Below, in pieces: positions 1-8,369 of a stretch of DNA of 64,000 bases; the stretch's first letter is position 1, and every line of letters begins with the position of its first letter. The stretch is from Streptomyces canus (GTDB lineage: Bacteria; Actinomycetota; Actinomycetes; Streptomycetales; Streptomycetaceae). The translations under genes were made by a program, and so were the position numbers. Location of the stretch: assembly GCF_030815415.1 (NCBI RefSeq), contig NZ_JAUSWW010000001.1:7564001-7628000 (forward strand), written 5' to 3'. Below the pieces are notes generated by a model, which saw only the letters and a program-made list of their open reading frames with translations, had not been told where the DNA came from and searched no databases.

Positions 1-61
1 CGTTCAGCAGCCATGCCCCGACGATAGTCGCCGCGCACACCAGACCCGACAGGATTTCCAC
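1..61 (-). CDS. N-terminus of a membrane protein, cut by window edge
   Basis: Only about 20 codons are present. On the minus strand a GTG at 61 follows a GGAGG-like ribosome site and reads VEILSGLVCAATIVGAWLLN, a hydrophobic N-terminal segment typical of a first transmembrane helix. It runs off the left edge and is divergent from the glycosylase gene that starts at 141. The family cannot be named from so little. Confidence 0.5.
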   Translation of the reverse strand, partial: MEILSGLVCAATIVGAWLLN

Positions 62-140
62 GGGGAGCCCGCCTCCCGCGCGGTTCGTGCGGCCGCTGCT
101 CGCACGGGGGGCGGCCTGGACACCGTCGTACGGTTGAGGC

Positions 141-818
141 GTGGACCCTCTCGCTGAGCTCGACCGGCGCATCGCGGACTGCCGTGCCTGCCCCCGGCTG
201 GTCGACTGGCGCGAGGAGGTGGCCCGTACCAAGCGGGCGGCCTTCGCCGACCAGACGTACTGGGGCCGTGCCGTGCCCGGCTTCGGACCGCCCGACGCCC
301 GCCTGCTGATCGTCGGCCTCGCGCCGGCCGCGCACGGTGGCAACCGCACCGGCCGTATGTTCACCGGCGACCGCTCCGGAGACGTTCTGTACCAGGCGCT
401 GTATGACATCGGCCTCGCCTCCCAGCCCACCGCGGTGAGCGCGGACGACGGCCTGGAGCTGCACGGTGTCCGCGTCACCTCGCCCGTCCACTGCGCCCCG
501 CCCGCCAACAAGCCTACGCCGGGGGAGCGGGACACCTGTCGCCCCTGGCTGGTCCAGGAGCTGAGGCTGCTGCGGCCGACCCTGCGGTCCGTGGTCGTGC
601 TCGGCGGCTTCGGTTGGCAGGCCACGCTGCCCGCGCTGGCGGAGGCGGGGTGGGACGTGCCCCGCCCGCGGCCCGTGTTCGGGCACGGGGTGCGGGTGCC
701 GCTCGACGGGATCGACCTCTTCGGGTGTTTCCACGTCAGCCAGCGCAACACCTTCACCGGCCGGCTGACCCCGGAGATGCTGCGGGAGGTACTGCGTTCG
801 GCGGCAGGTCTCTCTTGA
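141..818 (+). CDS. uracil-DNA glycosylase, family 5 (UdgB-like)
   Basis: A 225-aa protein that should excise uracil (and possibly other deaminated bases) from DNA as the first step of base excision repair. Motif 1 is GLAPAAHGGNRTGR (residues 59-72), the family-5 form; family 4 has GEAPG instead, so this is the type lacking the usual catalytic acid. The C-terminal motif HVSQRNTFTG (198-207) supplies the conserved His. Four cysteines, C14, C17, C118 and C133, fit the 4Fe-4S cluster ligands of families 4 and 5. The start is GTG with a TACGGT hexamer seven bases upstream, so the mRNA may be nearly leaderless. The prolyl aminopeptidase gene follows on the same strand after 37 bp. Confidence 0.9.
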   Translation: MDPLAELDRRIADCRACPRLVDWREEVARTKRAAFADQTYWGRAVPGFGPPDARLLIVGLAPAAHGGNRTGRMFTGDRSGDVLYQALYDIGLASQPTAVSADDGLELHGVRVTSPVHCAPPANKPTPGERDTCRPWLVQELRLLRPTLRSVVVLGGFGWQATLPALAEAGWDVPRPRPVFGHGVRVPLDGIDLFGCFHVSQRNTFTGRLTPEMLREVLRSAAGLS

Positions 819-855
819 GGGGACCGGTCCGCCGTACGCGGGTTAGGGTCGCCGG

Positions 856-1827
856 ATGCCTCTCTACCCGGACATCGAACCGTACGACCACGGCATGCTC
901 GACGTCGGTGACGGCAACCGCGTTTACTGGGAGACCTGCGGGAACCCGCGGGGCAAGCCCGCGGTGGTGCTGCACGGCGGGCCGGGGTCCGGCAGCGGAC
1001 CGTACTTCCGGCGGCTCTTCGACCCGGACGCGTACCGGATCGTGCTGCTCGATCAGCGGGGCGCCGGGCGTTCGACGCCGCCCGCGAGCGCGTACGACAC
1101 CGACATGAGCGTCAATACGATGCCGCACCTCATCGCCGATCTGGAGCTGCTGCGGCAGCACCTCGGGATCGAGCGGTGGCTGGTGTGGGGCGTGTCGTTC
1201 GGCTCGGTGCTGGGGCTGCGGTACGCGCAGACGCATCCGGCGGCCGTGAGCGAGCTGGTGCTGACGGGGGTCGCGACCGGGTCGGACGCTGAAGTCGCCC
1301 TGCTGACCAGGGGACTCGGGCAGATCTTTCCGGAGGCCTTCGAGCGGTTCGTCGGCGAGGTGCCCCTCCTCGAACGGTCCGGAAACCTCGCCGCCGCCTA
1401 CAACCGGCTCGTCGAGTCGCCCGATCCCGAGGTGCGGGCGCGGGCGGCGCGGGCCTGGACCGACTGGGAGACGGCGACCATTCCGGCGCCGCCCAGGTCG
1501 GTCGAGCGCTTCGAAAACCCGGAGTTCCGGATGGGTTTCACCCGCACGGTCACCCACTACTGGGGCAACGGCCACTTCCTGGGCGCGGACGAGGCCGTAC
1601 TGCGCGACGCGCCTTTGCTGAAGGGCATCCCGGGCACGCTGGTGCAGGGCAGCCTCGACTTCGGGAACCTCGCCGGGATCGTCTGGCGGCTCCATCACGC
1701 CTGGCCGGGCAGTGAGTTGGTGGTGATCGACGAGGTCGGGCACAACGCCGGGGCGCCGGGGGTGGCCGAGGCGATGGTGGCGGCGACGGACAAGTACGCG
1801 GGTCGGGGGGAGAGCTCGGCCAGGTGA
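856..1827 (+). CDS. pip: prolyl aminopeptidase (alpha/beta hydrolase, S33)
   Basis: A 323-aa cytoplasmic peptidase expected to release N-terminal proline from peptides. HGGPG at residues 40-44 forms the oxyanion hole typical of proline iminopeptidases. The nucleophile lies in GVSFGS (S114), and the acid and His are in GSLDFGN and DEVGHN near the C-terminus. Length matches the family. TAGGGT lies six bases before the ATG and no Shine-Dalgarno is visible, suggesting a leaderless mRNA. It is convergent with the GntR regulator, whose stop is only 6 bp away. The specificity assignment rests on the HGGPG motif and length. Confidence 0.85.
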   Translation: MPLYPDIEPYDHGMLDVGDGNRVYWETCGNPRGKPAVVLHGGPGSGSGPYFRRLFDPDAYRIVLLDQRGAGRSTPPASAYDTDMSVNTMPHLIADLELLRQHLGIERWLVWGVSFGSVLGLRYAQTHPAAVSELVLTGVATGSDAEVALLTRGLGQIFPEAFERFVGEVPLLERSGNLAAAYNRLVESPDPEVRARAARAWTDWETATIPAPPRSVERFENPEFRMGFTRTVTHYWGNGHFLGADEAVLRDAPLLKGIPGTLVQGSLDFGNLAGIVWRLHHAWPGSELVVIDEVGHNAGAPGVAEAMVAATDKYAGRGESSAR

Positions 1828-1833
1828 GTCCGG

Positions 1834-2502
1834 CTAGGTGAGTTCGGCGTCCTCGCCGAACAGCTGGCGGACCGTCGACTCGTAGTTGGTCCGTACGTGC
1901 GCGAGCGCGTGCGCGCGGGCCCGCTCCGGGTCGCCGGACGCGATGGCCTCGTACAACTCCCGGTGCTCGACGAGGAGTTGGGGCCACTCCTCGTTGCGTC
2001 GGGTCATCCAGCGCAGCCGGCCCGCGACCGGTTCGAGGGCCTGTGTCAGCAGGCTGTTCCCGGCCATGGCCACGATCCGGTCGTGCAGCCGGCTGTTGAT
2101 GTCCGTGATCGTCTCCGCGTCGCCCGCCTCGGTCGCGGTGGCCGCCTGGTCGAGGAGCTGCTCGACCTCGGCCAGATCCTGCGGGGTCGCGCGGGCCGCG
2201 GCCAGGGCGGCTGCGTAGACCTCCAACGCCTCGCGCAGTTCGAAGAGTTCCTTGACGTCCTTCGGGGTCAGCCGTCGCACGACGGTGCGGCGGGGCGTCT
2301 CGAAGTGGACGAAGCCCTCGGTCACCAGCGCCCGGATCGCCTCACGGACCGGCACCCGGGAGACTCCGAAGCGCTCTGCCAGCTCCCGCTCGACCAGTCT
2401 GTCGCCCGGCCGCAGCTGGCCCGCGATGATCTCCTGCCGCAGTGTGACCAGGACACGCTCACGGACGGCGCCCAGGGGTTCGATCTTCGTCGTGGAGCTC
2501 AT
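1834..2502 (-). CDS. GntR family regulator (FadR/FCD subfamily)
   Basis: A 222-aa regulator with an N-terminal winged helix (core ERELAERFGVSRVPVREAI, residues about 43-62) and an all-helical C-terminal FCD ligand domain. It is transcribed away from the NCS1 permease and racemase-like gene. The intergenic region holds a perfect 14-bp palindrome of the FadR-family operator type, so it most likely controls the permease operon and perhaps itself, responding to the imported compound. The ligand cannot be read from the sequence. Confidence 0.9.
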   Translation of the reverse strand: MSSTTKIEPLGAVRERVLVTLRQEIIAGQLRPGDRLVERELAERFGVSRVPVREAIRALVTEGFVHFETPRRTVVRRLTPKDVKELFELREALEVYAAALAAARATPQDLAEVEQLLDQAATATEAGDAETITDINSRLHDRIVAMAGNSLLTQALEPVAGRLRWMTRRNEEWPQLLVEHRELYEAIASGDPERARAHALAHVRTNYESTVRQLFGEDAELT

Positions 2503-2594
2503 GGAGCAATCTTCGCCGACTCCGGAGGTGTTTTACGGAGCGTTAACGAAGGCGACATCGGTCGGAACGCTTGACGGGAGGACTATGACCGCAG

Positions 2595-2608
2595 TTTGGT
2601 ATACCAAA
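2595..2608. promoter_or_regulatory. operator palindrome for the GntR regulator
   Basis: TTTGGTATACCAAA is a perfect 14-bp inverted repeat and extends imperfectly on both sides. It lies between the divergent GntR gene and the NCS1 permease, 53 bp upstream of the permease start. TGGTATACCA cores are typical of FCD-type GntR operators. Assignment to this regulator is inferred from position and symmetry. Confidence 0.75.
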
Positions 2609-2660
2609 ACTGGTGCCAGGCTACCGCCGCCCTCCCTCCTCCCCGTCCCTGGAGGCCCCC

Positions 2661-4121
2661 GTGTCCCTCGCCGACCACGCCGAAGCCACCGGCGCGCCAG
2701 CGTTCGTCCCCGACCCCCGGCTCACCAACGAAGACCTCGCGCCCGCGGGCAAGCGGAACTGGAAGGTCTTCGACCTCTTCGCCATGTGGATGTCCGACGT
2801 CCACAACCTCGGCAACTACACGTTCGCGGCGGGCCTGCTCGTCCTCGGCATGAATGTGTGGCAGGTCTTCACCTCCCTGCTCGTCGGCTTCGTGATCATC
2901 TACATCGGCATGAACTGGATGGGGAAGATCGGCCAGCGCCACGGCGTGCCCTTCCCCGTCGTCAGCCGCATCAGCTTCGGCGTGTGGGGCGCGAACATCC
3001 CGGCGCTGATCAGGGCCGTCATCGCCATCATGTGGTACGGCATCCAGACCTACCTGGCGTCCGTCGCGGTCAACGTGATGCTGCTGGCCGCCTGGCCGGG
3101 CCTGGAGTCCTGGACGCACAGCTCCTTCCTCGGCCTGGACGCGCTCGGCTGGGTCTCCTTCCTCTCCCTGTGGCTCGTCCAGGCGCTGATCATCAGCCAG
3201 GGCATGGAGTCGGTGCGCAAGTTCCAGGACTTCTGCGGACCGGCGATCTGGCTGGTGATGATCGCGCTGGCGATCTGGGTCCTGTCCAAGGCCGGCTGGA
3301 CCATCTCGCTCACCTCGACCCCGCACCCCGTCCCGGTGGGTGAGCAGTGGCGGCAGTGGTTCGGCGCGATCGGCCTGATCCTCGCCACCTACGGCACGCT
3401 GATGCTCAACTTCTGCGACTTCTCGCGCTTCGCGCCGGACTATCGCACGGTGCGGCGTGGCAACTTCTGGGGCCTGCCCATCAACTCCACGGCCTTCGTG
3501 GTGGTTTCCGTCATCGTCACCGCGGGCTCGCTGGAGGTGTGGGGCGAGGCCATCACCGACCCGGCGGAGCTGGTGGCCAAGGTCGGCAACACCTGGGTCC
3601 TGGTCCTCGGCGCGCTGACCTTCGCCATCGCCACCATGGGCGTCAACATCGTCGCCAACTTCGTCTCCCCGGCGTACGACCTCGCCAACGTCTGGCCGCA
3701 GAAGATCACCTTCAGGGTCGGCGGCATGATCAGCACGGTGGCGGCGCTGCTCGTGACCCCCTGGAACCTCTTCTCGAACCCGACCGTCGTCAACTACTTC
3801 CTCGGCGGACTCGGCGCCTTCCTCGGCCCGCTGTTCGGCGTGATCATGCTCGACTACTACTGGGTCAAGAAGGGCCGCGTGGACGTGAACGAACTGTTCG
3901 ACGCCACGCCCGGCTCCCGCTACTACTACCGCAAGGGCGTCAATCCCAAGGCCTTGTGGGCGTTCCTGCCTGCGGCGGGGGTCGCGGCGGTGCTCGCGCT
4001 GGTGAAGACGTTCAGCGATGTGGCGCCGTACTCCTGGTTCATCGGCACCGCGCTGGCGGCGGGACTGTACGCGCTCCTGTGCCGGAGCGAGCGGACTGCT
4101 CCCGAGGCGGCGGGGATCTGA
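2661..4121 (+). CDS. NCS1 family permease (nucleobase/allantoin/hydantoin type)
   Basis: A 486-aa inner-membrane secondary transporter with about twelve hydrophobic segments. The N-terminal signature LTNEDLAPAGKRNWKVFDLF with MWMSDVHNLGNYTFAAG is diagnostic of nucleobase:cation symporter-1 proteins (PucI, allantoin and Mhp1 hydantoin permeases). The GTG at 2661 is chosen because GGAGG lies at 2651-2655 with a 5-base spacer; the upstream reading frame has no comparable ribosome site. The next gene begins 6 bp downstream and encodes a hydantoin/Asp-Glu racemase relative, pointing to hydantoin, allantoin or a related ureide as substrate. This is inferred from context. Confidence 0.88.
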   Translation: MSLADHAEATGAPAFVPDPRLTNEDLAPAGKRNWKVFDLFAMWMSDVHNLGNYTFAAGLLVLGMNVWQVFTSLLVGFVIIYIGMNWMGKIGQRHGVPFPVVSRISFGVWGANIPALIRAVIAIMWYGIQTYLASVAVNVMLLAAWPGLESWTHSSFLGLDALGWVSFLSLWLVQALIISQGMESVRKFQDFCGPAIWLVMIALAIWVLSKAGWTISLTSTPHPVPVGEQWRQWFGAIGLILATYGTLMLNFCDFSRFAPDYRTVRRGNFWGLPINSTAFVVVSVIVTAGSLEVWGEAITDPAELVAKVGNTWVLVLGALTFAIATMGVNIVANFVSPAYDLANVWPQKITFRVGGMISTVAALLVTPWNLFSNPTVVNYFLGGLGAFLGPLFGVIMLDYYWVKKGRVDVNELFDATPGSRYYYRKGVNPKALWAFLPAAGVAAVLALVKTFSDVAPYSWFIGTALAAGLYALLCRSERTAPEAAGI

Positions 4122-4126
4122 GCGGA

Positions 4127-4846
4127 GTGCGGATCGTCGTCACCAACTGCAACACCACGCAGGAGATGACCGAGGAGATCGTACGAGGTGCCCGGGCCGC
4201 GGCAGGCCCGGGCACCGCCGTGACCGGGCTGACGCCGCGGTGGGGGCCCGAGTCGGCCGAGGGCTGGCTCGACAGCTACCTTTCCGCGGCCGCGGTGATC
4301 GACCTCCTGCGGACATACGAGGGTCCCGCGTACGACGCCGTCGTCATGGCCGGCTTCGGCGAGCACGGGCGCGAAGGCGTCCGGGAGCTGGTGGACGTCC
4401 CGGTCGTGGACATCACCGAGGCGGCGGCCCATCTGGCCTGCCTCCTCGGCCGCCGGTACGGGGTGGTCACCACGCTGGAACGCTCCTGCGGCCAGATCGA
4501 GGACAGCCTGGAACTGGCGGGCGTGGGCCGCAACTGCGCCGCCGTGGTCGGCACGGGACTGAACGTGCTGGACCTCGGGGACGCCGCGCGTACGGAGGCG
4601 GCGTTCCTCGCCGCCGCGAAGCGGGCCCGTCGGGCCGGTGCCGAGGTGCTGGTGCTGGGCTGCGCCGGGATGACGGGGCTCCAGCGGGTGGTGGGGGAGA
4701 AGCTGGGGCTGCCGGTGGTCGACGGGGTGGGCGCGGCGGTGAAGCTGGCGGAGTCGCTGGTGGGGCTGGGGCTGCGGACCAGCAAGGTGGGAGGTTATGC
4801 GGGGCCGCTGCCCAAGGGGCGGGTCTGGGGGCGGGGAGCGGAGTGA
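4127..4846 (+). CDS. Asp/Glu/hydantoin racemase family protein lacking the first catalytic Cys
   Basis: A 239-aa member of the Asp/Glu/hydantoin racemase superfamily, probably translated with the permease (GTG start 6 bp after its stop). The protein begins VRIVVTNCNTT, and LGCAGM near residue 179 supplies the second active-site cysteine. Two-cysteine hydantoin racemases have ACFGDPG at the first site. Here the equivalent segment reads MAGFGEHG, with Gly at residue 76, so the first catalytic Cys is missing. It may therefore not be a two-base racemase. Single-Cys relatives include arylmalonate-decarboxylase-like enzymes. Substrate unknown; the cluster suggests a hydantoin or ureide. Confidence 0.8.
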   Translation: MRIVVTNCNTTQEMTEEIVRGARAAAGPGTAVTGLTPRWGPESAEGWLDSYLSAAAVIDLLRTYEGPAYDAVVMAGFGEHGREGVRELVDVPVVDITEAAAHLACLLGRRYGVVTTLERSCGQIEDSLELAGVGRNCAAVVGTGLNVLDLGDAARTEAAFLAAAKRARRAGAEVLVLGCAGMTGLQRVVGEKLGLPVVDGVGAAVKLAESLVGLGLRTSKVGGYAGPLPKGRVWGRGAE

Positions 4847-4949
4847 CCCGGGCGGCGAGACGGCCTCCGCCCGGGTCGCCCTGAGAGCGTCCTGTCCTGT
4901 CCGGTGCTGTCGCCGGCCCACACCACCGGCGGCCGAAGCCGCCCGTGCC

Positions 4950-5408
4950 CTACGGCTGCCAGTCGTACCGGACGTCCGGCTCCCGCTCCTCGTTCCCGCT
5001 GCCGTCCGTGTGTTCGACCGCGACGAAGCCGTGCCTCTCGTAGAAGCGGTGGGCGGGCTTGTTGACCTGGAAGGTCCACAGGTGCAGGCCTTGCGGACTG
5101 CGCTCCTTGGCCAGCTCGACGAACCGGTCGCCGATGCCGCGCCCACGCCAGTCGGGGGCGATATAGAGCTGGGACAGAAGCTCGCCGTCCAGCACCATCA
5201 CCCCCACGATCCCGTCCGCGTCCGCCACCCAGGTCTCCCGCAGCGGCACGACGACCTCCCGGAAGTAGTCCCGCACGTCGTCGTCGGACCGGGGCCGGAC
5301 GACGGTCGGCAGCGCGGCGGCGAAGGAGCGGAGCCAGACGTCGGCTGCCGCCGCGGCGTCGGGGGCGGTCGCCCGCCGCAAGGTGATCGTGGAGTCGTAT
5401 GAGGTCAC
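4950..5408 (-). CDS. GNAT family N-acetyltransferase
   Basis: A 152-aa single-domain GNAT protein. The acetyl-CoA binding segment is LYIAPDWRGRGIGDRFVELA, matching the R/Q-x-x-G-x-G/A loop, followed by NKPAHRFYERHGF, the usual C-terminal GNAT motif. The start is placed at GTG 5408 (VTSYDSTITLRRAT) because the N-terminal beta strand of the fold begins there; longer upstream reading is not GNAT-like. The acceptor is unknown. The RidA-like gene lies just upstream on the same strand, 58 bp away, and could be cotranscribed. Confidence 0.8.
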   Translation of the reverse strand: MTSYDSTITLRRATAPDAAAAADVWLRSFAAALPTVVRPRSDDDVRDYFREVVVPLRETWVADADGIVGVMVLDGELLSQLYIAPDWRGRGIGDRFVELAKERSPQGLHLWTFQVNKPAHRFYERHGFVAVEHTDGSGNEEREPDVRYDWQP

Positions 5409-5466
5409 CCGACGGGATCCTGCCAGGGCACCGACGGTCACCGCACCGCATTTCCGCGCCGCGCGA

Positions 5467-5865
5467 CTAGGGAACGACGGCCGTCGCCGTGATCTCCACC
5501 AGCTGTCCCGAGTACCCGAGGCAGGCCACCCCGAGCAGCGTCGACGAGTGCGGGCCGGTGCTGAGGCCGGACGCCTCCACGACCTCCCAGACGGCGGAGA
5601 GCACCGACGTCTCACCGCTCACGACGTACACGTCGGTGTGCAGGACGTGCGCCAAGTCGCTCCCGACCGCGCGCAGTTGCTCCTGGAGGTTCGCCATCAC
5701 CTGCTCGGCCTGCCGCACCGGGTCCCCCTCGCCGACGATCCTGCCCTCGGCGTCGAGCGGCACGGAACCGGCGAGAAACGCGAGCTTCGTGCCGGCCTCC
5801 ACGACGGAGGCGTGGGAGTAGGTGGGCGGCGGGAAGAGGGCGGGGACGGTGACGCGACGGATCAC
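5467..5865 (-). CDS. RidA/YjgF family protein
   Basis: A 132-aa protein of the RidA (YjgF/YER057c/UK114) family, which deaminates reactive enamine/imine intermediates. Family features are the YSHASVVEAGTKLAFLAGSVPLDAEG start, the helical repeat with QAEQVMANLQEQLRAVG, and the terminal LVEITATAVVP. The usual catalytic Arg region near residue 105 (R in IAR/VGR types) is replaced by HSSTLLGVACLG, so it may belong to a RidA subgroup without classic deaminase activity. The GTG start at 5865 follows GGGAG at a 5-base spacing. Confidence 0.8.
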   Translation of the reverse strand: MIRRVTVPALFPPPTYSHASVVEAGTKLAFLAGSVPLDAEGRIVGEGDPVRQAEQVMANLQEQLRAVGSDLAHVLHTDVYVVSGETSVLSAVWEVVEASGLSTGPHSSTLLGVACLGYSGQLVEITATAVVP

Positions 5866-5905
5866 GAGGGCTCCCGTGGTGGGCGGAGGACGGTCAACTT
5901 CGCGA

Positions 5906-6239
5906 TCATCCAAGCCCTGTTCCAGGGCCGCATCCGATTTTCCCGGCGCGGGATCCTCCCCTCTCCGAGACGCCCGCGAGTGCCTGCGAACGGTCCGGCA
6001 CCGCTCTTCTCGCCAGGCCGGAGCGGAACTCATGGCTCTGCTCGGCCGCCTCGACCCGCTCCAGCCGGTACAGACGTACCGGGATCGAAGCCCGGACACC
6101 CGGATCGACGCTCAGTCGGTGAGGCGGCCCCGAGCAGCCGGTGCACCAAGCCCCCGGCCGCCCACCCCCGCATCCGCAGACCGGCGAGCGAGACATACCG
6201 CCGCCCGTCCTCCTCGTACTCCCCGCGACCCCTCACCAT
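5906..6239 (-). pseudogene. frameshifted paralogue of the hypothetical gene at 6880-7560
   Basis: An ATG at 6239 has a strong GGGGGAGG ribosome site. The frame reads RRYVSLAGLRMRGWAAGGLV then HRLLGAASPTERR, matching LSAAGLRARGWTARMVRQLLG in the protein at 6880-7560. It then loses similarity, while the neighbouring frame resumes at VRLYRLERVEAAEQSHEFR, matching TRLYRVERVEAVETSEEFR. The two halves are out of frame with the break near 6085-6115, leaving a 69-aa truncated product. The break is not in a simple base run. Either a decayed duplicate or a sequence error. Confidence 0.7.
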
Positions 6240-6482
6240 CGCTACCTCCCCCATGGCACGCCGCCTCGACCGCGCCATCAGTAACTCTCCGTGCCGGCAC
6301 ATCCCATTGAAGCGCAGCCCATCGACAATCGCCCGCGACGGACTCCGCCTGTGGATAACCACTCGACAGCACGGCCCGCGACTGCCAGCCTCCCGCTATG
6401 CGCGACAAACACCTGGGACGTTTCACGGCGGCGGACTTCTAGCACCCCACCGGACACTCCGGTGGGCCGCGGAAGGTCTGCC

Positions 6483-6866
6483 ATGTCACGCACCGTCCAC
6501 CACGTCCCCAGCCGCCACCGCACCCTGCCCGCCTTCTGGCCACTCGGCCTGCCGGGCCCCTGGACGGGCCACGCCCTCACCGAACTCCGCTACCCCGAAA
6601 CGGAGTTGACCCGCTCCGGGCGCGAGGGGCGCCGCCCCGCGCCGAGGCTCGTCAGGCGGACCTTCATCTCGTACACGTACTCCCGCGCCGTGAACGAACG
6701 TCGGTACAGCCCCTACGAGCGCCGTTCCAGAGCCGCCCTCCAGGTCTTCCGCACCTCCGCCCGACGGCATCTGCGTGCGGCTCCCGCGGGTGCGCTGCCG
6801 CTGTGGGCCGAGGATCTGGACCACCCGCCGACCCGTCACCGGCATCGCGATCTGTGGGAGGCGTGA
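6483..6866 (+). CDS. hypothetical basic protein
   Basis: A 127-aa protein, very rich in Arg and His, starting MSRTVHHVPSRHRTLPAFW. The ATG at 6483 follows GGAAGG at a suitable distance. No known domain is recognised. The centre, RRTFISYTYSRAVNERRYS, looks beta-like and the C-terminal part, RRSRAALQVFRTSARRHLRAA, looks like a basic helix. It is convergent with the gene ending at 6880. A nucleic-acid-associated role would fit the charge but is only a guess. Confidence 0.5.
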   Translation: MSRTVHHVPSRHRTLPAFWPLGLPGPWTGHALTELRYPETELTRSGREGRRPAPRLVRRTFISYTYSRAVNERRYSPYERRSRAALQVFRTSARRHLRAAPAGALPLWAEDLDHPPTRHRHRDLWEA

Positions 6867-6879
6867 CGAATGCCGCACG

Positions 6880-7560
6880 TCACGCCCGCGGCGGACCGAA
6901 CTCCCGTTCGCGCAGCTGCCGTTCGCACTCCTGCGCAAGGTCCGGGTACGCCTCGGCGATGGCGGCGTAGACCCTGCGTCGCAGCAGCTCCTCCGCGGCC
7001 GCGCGGACGGTGCGTCCACGCACCCCGGCGAGCAGCTCGTCGAGCAGTTCCGCGTGGCGTGGCAGCTGGTGACGCAGATAGTCGACCTTCCACCGGGCCG
7101 GCGCTTCCGGTGCGGCGCTCTCGGGCGTGGCGGGACCGGGTGCACGGTCCCGACGCCCTTGCGCTCGTTGCCCTTGCGCTCTTTCCTCGTCCCGTCGACG
7201 GCGATGCGCGACGGCCGCCGCCGACAGCCGGTCGGGAGGCAGCCGCGGGACGTCGACGGGCTCCGCGGCGATACGCGCCAGCACCTCCCGCCGCCTGCGC
7301 TGCGCGGCGGCCTTCGCCGCGACGGACCGACGGACGGATGCCGCCGCCACCGCTCGGAACTCCTCGCTCGTCTCCACCGCTTCGACCCGCTCGACGCGGT
7401 AGAGGCGGGTCTGCGGAGCCGTTCGCACATACGGGTTGGCGCGGAGCAGATCGGGCTCGCCGAGCAGCTGTCGCACCATCCTGGCGGTCCAGCCGCGGGC
7501 GCGCAGACCGGCCGCGGAGAGGTGGGTGTCGCGCGGTGGGCATGCCTTGTCGTGCGTCAT
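6880..7560 (-). CDS. hypothetical protein with possible HTH-like N-terminus
   Basis: A 226-aa protein without a recognised family. Residues 12-60 (LSAAGLRARGWTARMVRQLL, then YRVERVEAVE) look like a small helical DNA-binding module of the excisionase/MerR kind, followed by a long Arg/Ala-rich helical stretch and a C-terminal helical domain (RWKVDYLRHQLPRHAELLDELLAG). The ATG at 7560 follows a GGGGGA ribosome site. A degraded second copy of its first half sits 640 bp downstream (5906-6239). A TTGTCAGTG element lies upstream, but with an imperfect -10 hexamer. Confidence 0.6.
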   Translation of the reverse strand: MTHDKACPPRDTHLSAAGLRARGWTARMVRQLLGEPDLLRANPYVRTAPQTRLYRVERVEAVETSEEFRAVAAASVRRSVAAKAAAQRRRREVLARIAAEPVDVPRLPPDRLSAAAVAHRRRRDEERAQGQRAQGRRDRAPGPATPESAAPEAPARWKVDYLRHQLPRHAELLDELLAGVRGRTVRAAAEELLRRRVYAAIAEAYPDLAQECERQLREREFGPPRA

Positions 7561-7598
7561 CGTGAAATCCCCCGTCGTTACACTGAGTGACGAGTTCA

Positions 7599-7621
7599 TT
7601 GATAACGCGTGCCACTGACAA
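7599..7621 (-). promoter_or_regulatory. weak PafBC-type promoter match
   Basis: On the minus strand TTGTCAGTG (7613-7621) is followed after exactly 8 bases by TATCAA (7599-7604). The -35 part and spacing fit the PafBC-type damage promoter seen at uvrA, uvrB and ogt here, but the last base of the -10 hexamer is A, not T. It would drive the gene at 6880-7560. Confidence 0.4.
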
Positions 7622-7637
7622 TCGGGCGCGGCCCGCT

Positions 7638-8249
7638 TCAGCGCTGGGAGCCCTCCGGGCTCACCCGGCCGGCGGGAGCCGTGGTTTCCGGCGAGCGCGG
7701 TGCCGGAAGGTTGATCAGATCGCTGACGTCCGCCACCTCCCGCAGGTTCTCCGCCAGCGAGGCGAGGGTCACGCGCACCTCGGCGATCCGTGCGCGCAGC
7801 GCGTCCGCGTGGTCCCACTGCTGTTCCCAGGCCACCGGATCCACTCCTTCCGGGCGCCGGGACTCGTACGCCGTGAGGCGCGGATGCCACGACGAGAGCA
7901 GGGGCCGCAGCACGCGGTTGAGGACCGTGACGGCGAGGACGCCGAAGCTGACGTGCCCGGGAGCCAGTGGAGGGGCGACCTCGGGGCCGTAGCGGCGCAG
8001 GATCTCGCGGGTGGTGTCGAAGAACGTGTAGAGGGACGACAGTGCCTCTCGCAGGAAGCCCCCCTCGGCGTCCAGCTCCTCGACCGACACGCGCGTGACG
8101 AGCTCCAGGTACAACTCCCAGGCCGCACTGCGCTCCGCGTCGGCCGGTTCCCATGTGCCGGTGATGTCGCCGACGAACGGGATCGCCAGCCTGGCCGTGA
8201 TCTGCGTCGGACCGCCGGGCCGTCGCCGCTTGCGCTGCCTGATTCCCAT
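7638..8249 (-). CDS. hypothetical conserved protein
   Basis: A 203-aa soluble protein, starting MGIRQRKRRRPGGPTQITAR at an ATG preceded by GGGGAGAG. The body has alternating helices (AWELYLELVTRVSVEELDAE, SSLYTFFDTTREILRRYGPE, RARIAEVRVTLASLAENLRE) and no membrane segment or signal. No domain is recognised. It is upstream of, and on the same strand as, the gene at 6880-7560, separated by 77 bp. Confidence 0.6.
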   Translation of the reverse strand: MGIRQRKRRRPGGPTQITARLAIPFVGDITGTWEPADAERSAAWELYLELVTRVSVEELDAEGGFLREALSSLYTFFDTTREILRRYGPEVAPPLAPGHVSFGVLAVTVLNRVLRPLLSSWHPRLTAYESRRPEGVDPVAWEQQWDHADALRARIAEVRVTLASLAENLREVADVSDLINLPAPRSPETTAPAGRVSPEGSQR

Positions 8250-8369
8250 GATCACTCTCCCCGTACCCACAGTAGGGCAAGTCGCCGTGGGGGACGACGA
8301 CTTCGGCCGTCGATGTGAGGGCGCGCAATTGCGTGGAGCCACGTCACCCGCCCACCTACGCTGCCGCCC

